A stretch of DNA of 37,866 nucleotides from a virus. The stretch's first letter is position 1. Every line of letters begins with the position of its first letter. The notes under the pieces were generated by a model. It was not told where the DNA came from. It did not search any database and worked only from the letters and a program-made list of their open reading frames with translations. The stretch covers positions 1 to 37,866 of IMG/VR virus record IMGVR_UViG_3300032222_000131; one strand, written 5' to 3'. Positions 22,877 through 30,300 of this stretch are shown here, piece after piece. Made by a program: the position numbers and the translations under genes.

Positions 22877-24240
22877 AAGTGACCCGCCTCGCTGCAGTTC
22901 GCAGCAACTTTCCCTCAGTTGCGGGGAAAAAGGGATACGCTGCACCAGTGAATACTCTTCCGAACAAGAACAAGTATCAATGCGCCCTCTCTGGCGAAAA
23001 GCGTGCGACACCATGCACTGCATGTCCAGACTCAAGCAAATGCATGACCGACTCACTCCAAGTCAAGGAGCCAGAAATGAATCCAACCAGCGACAAGCGT
23101 CCAGTGGCAAAAATTAATGCTGATGGCGATCTCGTCCAATGCGCCAAGTCGACGGACAACGAGGGGTGCGGGTTCAAGCCGGGCGCTAAGGTCTGCGGCA
23201 AGTGTGGGGCACTGGCTGTTCAGGCGAAGGCCGACGAAGAGCCGGAGGAAAAGGGCGCTTTCAATCAGGGCATGTCCTACGTTGATTTCCCAATGGATGA
23301 GGACTTCAAAAAGCGCCGCAAGAAGCGGCACGCTAAGCGCATGCAGTCAATGGGTATGAAGGAAGACGACGCCGCTGACGACGTGTTCCTCTGCGCTTCA
23401 AGCCGTCAGATCAAGTCGGCATCTACTGGCCCCTGCAGCGACTGCCCTGGCGGCTGTTTCTCGGACGGGGCAATGCCTGACCTTCTTGAGATTGAGGCCA
23501 TGACCGAAGATGTCCTTGGCTTGAAGATTCACGCTTCCGGCTACGGCGCTGAGGCTTGCCAGTTCGTTGTCCAGGGTCATCGCAAGTCGGACAACCAGTC
23601 GATTGAGGTGTACTGGACAGACGACGGCGAACTGGATGGGTGGTTCCGCATCCCTGAGTCGGAACTAATCACTAAGGGGGCCTCCATCCCGATCGAAGAG
23701 GCTGCGGTCAAGGCACTGGACGCCATGAAGGAACATCTTGGCCATGAGAGCCTAGAAATCGTCTCGCATGGGACCGGCGAACTAGATGGCCGTGAAACGA
23801 CGGTGGTTGAAGTCAAGGACGGTCAAGGCCAGTCTTACGATGTCCACGTGTTCCCCAGTGGCGACGTTGGGGCCATTGACGAGATCATCACCAAGTCGGA
23901 CGAAGCGGCCCACGAAGAGGACCGCGAGATTGACGAGAAGCGGATGTTCACCTCTGAGCAGCGTTCGGACATGGCCGAAGAGGGGGAGGCGCTCCCTGAT
24001 GGCTCATACCCAATCGACAACGAAGAAGACCTCAAGAATGCGATTCAGGCATTTGGGCGAGCAAAGGATCCTAAGGCCGCTAAGGCTCATATCATCATGC
24101 GTGCTCGCGCTTTGGGTAAGATGGACATGCTTCCCGAAGACTGGAAGGTTGGAGAGAAATCATTCGCCAACCCAGCCCTTATCGAACTGGAGATCCTTGA
24201 GGCTGAACTAACCCTGGCGTCACTACTCGGCGACGACTGA
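22873..24240 (+). CDS. Cys-rich virion-cluster protein
   Basis: This 455-aa protein starts at TTG 22873, overlapping the protease stop, with GGAG upstream. It has four Cys clusters: CALSGEKRATPCTACPDSSK (about 37-56), VQCAKSTDNEGCGFKPGAK and VCGKCG (about 88-112), and GPCSDCPGGCFSD (about 186-198). They look like zinc sites. A mixed alpha/beta part follows (KIHASGYGAEACQFVVQGHR). The C-terminal 100 residues have LPDGSYPIDNEEDLKNAIQA and KAAKAHIIMRARALGKMDML, a helix-rich stretch I know from actinophage head-cluster proteins without a function. Between protease and capsid, a head-associated role is the best guess. Confidence 0.7.
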   Translation: MKVTRLAAVRSNFPSVAGKKGYAAPVNTLPNKNKYQCALSGEKRATPCTACPDSSKCMTDSLQVKEPEMNPTSDKRPVAKINADGDLVQCAKSTDNEGCGFKPGAKVCGKCGALAVQAKADEEPEEKGAFNQGMSYVDFPMDEDFKKRRKKRHAKRMQSMGMKEDDAADDVFLCASSRQIKSASTGPCSDCPGGCFSDGAMPDLLEIEAMTEDVLGLKIHASGYGAEACQFVVQGHRKSDNQSIEVYWTDDGELDGWFRIPESELITKGASIPIEEAAVKALDAMKEHLGHESLEIVSHGTGELDGRETTVVEVKDGQGQSYDVHVFPSGDVGAIDEIITKSDEAAHEEDREIDEKRMFTSEQRSDMAEEGEALPDGSYPIDNEEDLKNAIQAFGRAKDPKAAKAHIIMRARALGKMDMLPEDWKVGEKSFANPALIELEILEAELTLASLLGDD

Positions 24241-24263
24241 GTTCACCTTTTCGGAGGTGCGCC

Positions 24264-25955
24264 ATGCGTCAGAGTAAATCCCTGCAGAGATTCATCGACG
24301 TTAAGGCAGGAATTCTTGGACGTGGTGTCTCTGAACTGAATGGAGTGGGGACCGTCGTAGATGGTCTCGCCAGGGCGTCTGGGGTTACGCGGGTCGCCAA
24401 TGGCTACCGGTGCCCAGACGGTTCTTTCACTGATGCAAGAGGGACGACATGCGTTCGCGTCATGCCGCGCGCTCTGAGTGAAGAGGCGCTAAGAGCGATC
24501 GATGCTATGGCGCAAGTGCGCTCCAGCAAGACGATGGCGGCGGAAGCATCAAGTAGCGGTATTGAAAAAGCGCTCAAAGAGGTCGGCGCTTCTTTCCCCA
24601 GCCCTTCACCATCATTCATTAGCAGGGACAATGACCTTCTGCCGATTGAGTCTCGGCACATCTTTCGGCCCATGACCAGGGCTGAGTCGATCAAGAGGCG
24701 TGACGGTATTGCCGGGTGGCACCTAGATAAATACCGAAAGGCTCTAGTAAGCGGAGACACCAGCAACCCCTTGCTCAGCAACCTACACCCAGAGGTGAGA
24801 GACCTCATCGTAAGCAAGTCAAACGAAGAGATCATGGAAATCTTGAAGATGGAAGCAGTTCGGTTCCATCAAGGGATTGACAGGAGCGTTCGCGTCAACA
24901 TCCCTGCGAGGCGCTTCGGTGACTTCCTTGAGGACGGCACATACCGAACGACGCATGAGGTTCAAAGTGACCACAGCGGCGCAGACATTCGCAAGGAATA
25001 CGAGGCCTCCATAGGGATTCCGATGGATGCCCCCGCCTCGGTGCGACCAGCATCTGGCTGGATTACCCACCCAGACATTGAGCAAGCAGCACGGCAGCGA
25101 GCGGCAAGCAAGCGAGAGTTGACTGACTTCACGGAGGTTGAGGGCCTTAACGGACCAGTGGAGTCTTATGGCCCAATCACTATGACGCTAGGTAGGGCCG
25201 CTTCGGAGCGAAGTGCTTACGGGTTTGGCGACACGCTAAGGGAAGGCGTTGTTCCGGCGCGTCTAGATGAGACAGACCCTGAAGCAATCGCATCTGCCGT
25301 TCTTTCTCCTGGGGTATTTGGGGGTTCAAGAATGCAAGACACAATTCTTGCGCTCCTTGAATCGCGTCGGACGGGATCGTTCAAGGATGTCAACGCCGCA
25401 AGTGGCGAAAGCAGAATGTACATGGAGGCGCTTATTCCAGGGGCATTCAATATTGATGACGTGGAGTCGGTCTCAGCCGACTACGAGTTCCTCGCAGGCA
25501 GCAGGGAGCCGCAAAAACAGGTAGTGGCTCGCCTTATGGACGAGTTCTTCTCGCTTGAATCGCTGGTGGGGTTTGGCCTTTCTCCAGAGGATGCCCGCCT
25601 CGTCTCGGAGCACGCTCAAGAGATCATGGCTAAGTACGAAAAGATCTACAAGAACAGCAATGTTTCCTATTCAACCATGTTTGATCCTAAGGTTGCTCGG
25701 AGCCTTGCTCAACTTGAATCTTTTAGAAGCGCAAGCAAGAAAAAGCAGAGGCTGAACGACCTTGGCATTGAGGTAAGGGTAACCCACGCAAAGGAGGTTG
25801 ACCCATTCAACCCGGAGTCTTACGGGGGAAGCCCTGGTGACGACATTGAGTCCATCATCAAGGGGCGTGTAATCGACGCCATGCCACGAATTCTTGAAGA
25901 CCTCAAGAAGGCCCCAAGCGACCAAGCCAATGATTTCGGGGACGAACTAGGATGA
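24264..25955 (+). CDS. Large head-cluster protein with possible ADP-ribosyltransferase-like/DUF3626-like segment
   Basis: This 563-aa protein starts at ATG 24264 with GGAGGTG upstream. C50 to C63 make a two-Cys motif (GYRCPDGSFTDARGTTC). Residues about 210-385 have the pattern RFGDFLEDGTYRTTHEVQSD, a RPASGW box, YGPITMTLGRAASERSAYGF then GDTL, and MYMEALIPGAFNIDDVESVS. This order (D-G-[YF]-[KR]-T, R-P-x-x-G-[YW], Y-G-x-[IV], R-[ST]-[AT]-[FY]-x-x-G-D, [YM]-x-E-A) occurs in phage minor-head proteins and resembles DUF3626; a relation to ADP-ribosyltransferases is possible but unproved. The rest is helical. It overlaps the next gene by 4 bases. It may be an internal virion protein. Confidence 0.6.
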   Translation: MRQSKSLQRFIDVKAGILGRGVSELNGVGTVVDGLARASGVTRVANGYRCPDGSFTDARGTTCVRVMPRALSEEALRAIDAMAQVRSSKTMAAEASSSGIEKALKEVGASFPSPSPSFISRDNDLLPIESRHIFRPMTRAESIKRRDGIAGWHLDKYRKALVSGDTSNPLLSNLHPEVRDLIVSKSNEEIMEILKMEAVRFHQGIDRSVRVNIPARRFGDFLEDGTYRTTHEVQSDHSGADIRKEYEASIGIPMDAPASVRPASGWITHPDIEQAARQRAASKRELTDFTEVEGLNGPVESYGPITMTLGRAASERSAYGFGDTLREGVVPARLDETDPEAIASAVLSPGVFGGSRMQDTILALLESRRTGSFKDVNAASGESRMYMEALIPGAFNIDDVESVSADYEFLAGSREPQKQVVARLMDEFFSLESLVGFGLSPEDARLVSEHAQEIMAKYEKIYKNSNVSYSTMFDPKVARSLAQLESFRSASKKKQRLNDLGIEVRVTHAKEVDPFNPESYGGSPGDDIESIIKGRVIDAMPRILEDLKKAPSDQANDFGDELG

Positions 25956-27373
25956 AAAACAACCCACGTCGCGAGGTGTTGGCGGCACGCACTGACGACA
26001 ATATTCTTTACTTTGTAGTGAACCCCAACGAGGGTGAAGACAATGGAATTTTAGTAAGTGGAGAAAAACGAATTCCATGCTCCTTCTGGTCAGTTGTTAA
26101 CGCAACCCCTGACCTAGATCTCATCAAGGCGACACTCTTTCATAAGCGCCTCTGGGCAAAAAATGCCACTAACGATGAGAACTGGGCAAGGAGGTTCGTG
26201 ATTGGTGACCTCCCATTTAAAGAGGATGAACTAGAATCCCTTGGTATGACGACCGACGGCCAGGGGGAGCAACCCCCAATGACATCCAAGAGCGCCAGGC
26301 TGGACGCTGTGCGGACAAAGGTTGGCGTAATTGAAAGCAACAACCCCGTCGTTCGCGCTGGACAGGCCGCAGCCTCCATTGCAATCCCTGGCAACATGTC
26401 AGCGGTCCGTAGGCCAGGCCGATCCGCTGCGTATCAGGCGCTAACCCCTGGCTTTGGGGGAAGCGGTAATGCTGCCACCCCGGGCCGCATCGTTCGACGG
26501 CTGGCAAGATCGGCAACCCAGGGGGAGCGAAACCAACTCCGTTGTCCGCCAGGTTTTGAACACGGCGGTCGATTCGCTAAAGCGGATTTGAGCAATTGCG
26601 GCATGAGGCTCTTTGACCTTCCGGGGTTCGGCCTTGTGCAGATCGCTAGGGACGGCGCTAGAGGCGTGAGGGGAAGAGGCGCTGACTCTCCGCTAGAAGC
26701 GGTCGCCGTGTCGCCCGTGGAGGCGCAACAGGCATTGGACATCTCCCGCACCGCACTCATCACCGAAGTGGGGCAGTTCGACTCTCCGGCCCGCGAGGAT
26801 GGAATTCGTCAGGCTATTGAGGTGGCTGGTCGGGTTAGCGAGTCTGATTTTGCACGGCTCGTACGTCAGGACGGCACGCTCCTGGACAATGTTGTGCCGG
26901 TTGTGCAACTTGCTGACGTACGTACCTCTGACGACATGGAGAATGGCTTCCTGGTTGCACCCCTTCTTGATGGAGCAACCGTTGGTGTCGATATGTTCCA
27001 GGCGATGTCAGGTGGGCTTGATGGGATCGTAATGGTGCTTCCCGGAAACAAGGGATGGATCAGGATCCAGCGATCATCAGCGCAAGATGCTCGGGCAATT
27101 CGCGGTCTTCGACGACGCTGGGGCACGCTAGTGCGAGATCAAGACCCTCAACTGCCAGGCACCGCCCTAAGCACCTTGATTGACGAGGCTAAGGGGAAAT
27201 TGAAGTTGAGTGTTTCGTACCCCGGCCTTAAAGACCCAATGGCCATGATCACGGTTGAGCGAGGAAACTCCACCCGTCAAGTTCGACGCTGGGTGTATGA
27301 GTTGTTCATGGCGTCAGATGCGGAAGCCCGCCCATCATCCGTCAAGCCGTGGAGGGTCTCCGATGCAAAGTGA
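25952..27373 (+). CDS. Large head-cluster protein, unknown function
   Basis: This 473-aa protein starts at ATG 25952 (ATGA overlap with the previous gene). No enzyme family is recognised. Residues 1-90 form a mixed domain (ILYFVVNPNEGEDNGILVSG). Residues 110-190 are low-complexity and basic (RRPGRSAAYQALTPGFGGSG). C198 to C216 form the two-Cys motif LRCPPGFEHGGRFAKADLSN-C, followed by GMRLFDLPGFGLVQIARDG. The C-terminal 200 residues look like an alpha/beta domain (NGFLVAPLLDGATVGVDMFQ, then GGLDGIVMVLPGNKGWIRIQ). It shares the Cys motif with both flanking large proteins. A virion-internal role is inferred from position only. Confidence 0.6.
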   Translation: MKNNPRREVLAARTDDNILYFVVNPNEGEDNGILVSGEKRIPCSFWSVVNATPDLDLIKATLFHKRLWAKNATNDENWARRFVIGDLPFKEDELESLGMTTDGQGEQPPMTSKSARLDAVRTKVGVIESNNPVVRAGQAAASIAIPGNMSAVRRPGRSAAYQALTPGFGGSGNAATPGRIVRRLARSATQGERNQLRCPPGFEHGGRFAKADLSNCGMRLFDLPGFGLVQIARDGARGVRGRGADSPLEAVAVSPVEAQQALDISRTALITEVGQFDSPAREDGIRQAIEVAGRVSESDFARLVRQDGTLLDNVVPVVQLADVRTSDDMENGFLVAPLLDGATVGVDMFQAMSGGLDGIVMVLPGNKGWIRIQRSSAQDARAIRGLRRRWGTLVRDQDPQLPGTALSTLIDEAKGKLKLSVSYPGLKDPMAMITVERGNSTRQVRRWVYELFMASDAEARPSSVKPWRVSDAK

Positions 27374-30300
27374 CCCATACCCGGAGCGGGCCGCACGCAA
27401 ACCCCATGCAGGCAAACCTGAGGAGGTTAGGGTTCGGCGCTTCCGAAGAGGCTTCCGTGGCATTGATGGGATCAACACCCTTCCTAGCGGGGGCCTAACT
27501 TCAGCACCGGTCGCAGCCAAGTCCTTCATTCTTGAGGGCGAATTGGGCGTAAAGCGATCATCGTTTGACTACTTCAGTCGCGACGCAGACGCCGATGGAG
27601 ACGTGCAGGACGGAACCCCATGGCAGAGGCGGTCTCGGTCTCTCAGCCATCTTTCATTGCGGCGAACCATGAAACTTGGAAAGCGTCGCAGCAGGCTCCG
27701 CGACATGGACTACCTCTGGCGGGGCGTAGCGTCCTCTGCATCATTAAACCCCTCTACCACCGCCAAGCCTTCAGCGGTAACTAAGTCAGTCTTTGATGCC
27801 GATGAGCGAATTGGTCAACGGCGGACCCTTGGGCTAAATGCCCTAGGAAAAGCAGCCCTCCCAAAAGCCCAACGGACCCCGATCGCCAAAGGGCGACTTG
27901 TTGCGGATAGTCCAGGCATCCGCTCGGCTCTAAGCAGGGGCGCTGTAGTTGATGAACTAGGGAACTTGCGCTGCCCCCCAGGAACCCCTGGGGCGATGCA
28001 GTTCACGAACTGGAAATTGAACGGCTGTTCAACACCAAACCCAAAGCGCCTACTAAAGCCGATTGAGAAACTGGGAAGTGAGGACTTAGAGGCTCTAAAA
28101 AGTAGTGGTCGCGTCCTTAACCAGGCCACGATTGCTCTTGAGCGAGCCGCCGCTGGGAGGACATCGCGACTCCAGACGCCTGGCTCGCCCGTCAAGCAGA
28201 GAACGGCTGAATTTCTGCGATCGAAAACGGGGCCGCAGAAGAAACCCGTAACCGGCCTTGAACGCCTGTTCATGGTTGCGGCAAAGAGAAACACCCCCGT
28301 CCGTCTTGACCTAGAGGACATGTCTGACCTTGAGCGCGGGTACCTTGTCCCTCGTGAGGGGGGAATTGATATTCGGTTCACCGACCTATTCGACTCAGAG
28401 GGCAATGCAAGCCGAGCAGGGTTGGCATCGTTCGTTGATTACCTCAGTAAAGTTCTTGGCGACAGCACCCCCCGTAAAGGTGCAGCCAGGACAGCGCTTT
28501 CGATCAGTCGACGTAACAAGCAGCAGGCCGAGGACGGGACGTGGACCGATGCGCGTCCACCGTACGGCGTGGAGGCTTTACCGTTTCAGGGCCGAGCGCA
28601 GCAATTCGCCAACGCTGCCGGGGGAGACTTCAATAAGTTCATGGAGTTGATGGACTCCGAGGGGTACGTGGTCTTCGACTTTGAGACAACTGGACTCAAC
28701 GAGTTTGGCAACGTTCCTGTTCAGGTCAGCGCTATTCGGTACAAGGATGGCAAAGAAGTTAATCGACTCAACATCTTCATGAACCCAGAAAGATCCATCT
28801 CCGAATGGACCGCAAAAAGTGTTCGGCTACCGGGAAGCAAGACAAAGTTTGTTACAGATGAATGGCTCGCTAAGCAGATGTCCACGGAGGACGGGCTTAG
28901 GCAGTTGAGCGACTTTGTGGGCCGATCAATCATTGGTGGACACAACATCGCATACGACCGCGACACCGTACTTGAGCCTCTGTTGAAGAAGTACAAGATC
29001 AAGTTCAGAGCGTCTGGATCTTTTGACACCATCCCCATCGCACGTCAAATCGTTCCCGATGATGTCTCCAAAAGGAAGACCCTGGGGGCGCTCTCTGAAG
29101 CGTTTGATGTGAAACTTTCCAAGGCTCACTCCGCAGACGACGACTCGCAGGCAACCAATGGCATTCTTCGGGCGATGATGAAGTGGGCGGCAGAAAACGG
29201 AGCATCCACAGACATCTTTGATGCCGACATTCAAAATGAGCGGCGACAAAAGTCGATAGAGAGGTACGAGCGCGAACTGCAAGAGTTCGACAATGCATCG
29301 GTTATCCGAATTGACCTAGTAGATGTATTCCCGGACGATGGGGCGACGCCAGCGAAACGGCAGAAGGAACTGGACGCAGCCATTGCTGCCGCAAATGAGT
29401 CTGGCGCTCCCTTCGTGATGAGCGCCTGGAATAACAAAGTCTTCAACTCGTCCGGAGAGCAAGAGTACTCATTTGCGGAAATGGTGAACCCGAGCGACCC
29501 CAAGGCCCGCATGGCTAACGCCCCAAATGAGTTGTCTCGTGCCTTTGCCAGGCTTGAGGGTAGGGACAATATGAACCTGGACAACTTCACCAATGAAGAG
29601 ATTGCATACATGGTGAATCTGTTTGGCAAAGTTCAGGGGTTTGAGTCGATCAATAAGGAAGACCCAGATTCGGTCTACAAGATCATTGACCAGGGCGCAG
29701 AAAATCTACTGCAACTGATGAATTCCGTTACCCCTGAACAAAGAGCGCAGTACGCAATGTGGTACGACTCAGCAAATGTTTTTGCGAACGACCTTGCAGA
29801 CAGGTATGGGGTTGCAACTGAAACTGCGTCCGCAGTAATTGCCGCCCTTTCGCCGACCCAGGACTGGAACCAGAATATCGCTCTGGCGGAACACGTAATC
29901 AAGTTGACTACCGATAAAGACTTCAGAATCTCCGAAGACTTTGCTGAGCGGCTCCACGCTGAACGAATCGCCAAGTACGAAGGGATCGTGAGTCCGAAGC
30001 CCAATGGCAATAGAGCAAAGATCGCAGACAAGCAACTTGAACTAGAAAAACTGAAGGCCTCGCTTTCGTCGGCGTCAGATGTCGCGAAGGCGGAGAAGAA
30101 GATTGAGGAGACAGAAAAGCGAATCAAGGCGCTTCAGGATGAGTACGATCGCGCTCTTGCTTCTGAGGCCCCCAGCCTTAGTGACTTCAAAGGCAAAGGA
30201 GTAATGCTGGCGCGTTTCACGGATGTCGACGAAAGTCTTCGCCCCCTCATCATTCAGAGACATGCAAAGTGGTATGGCGCTGAGTACATGGGTCAGACCA

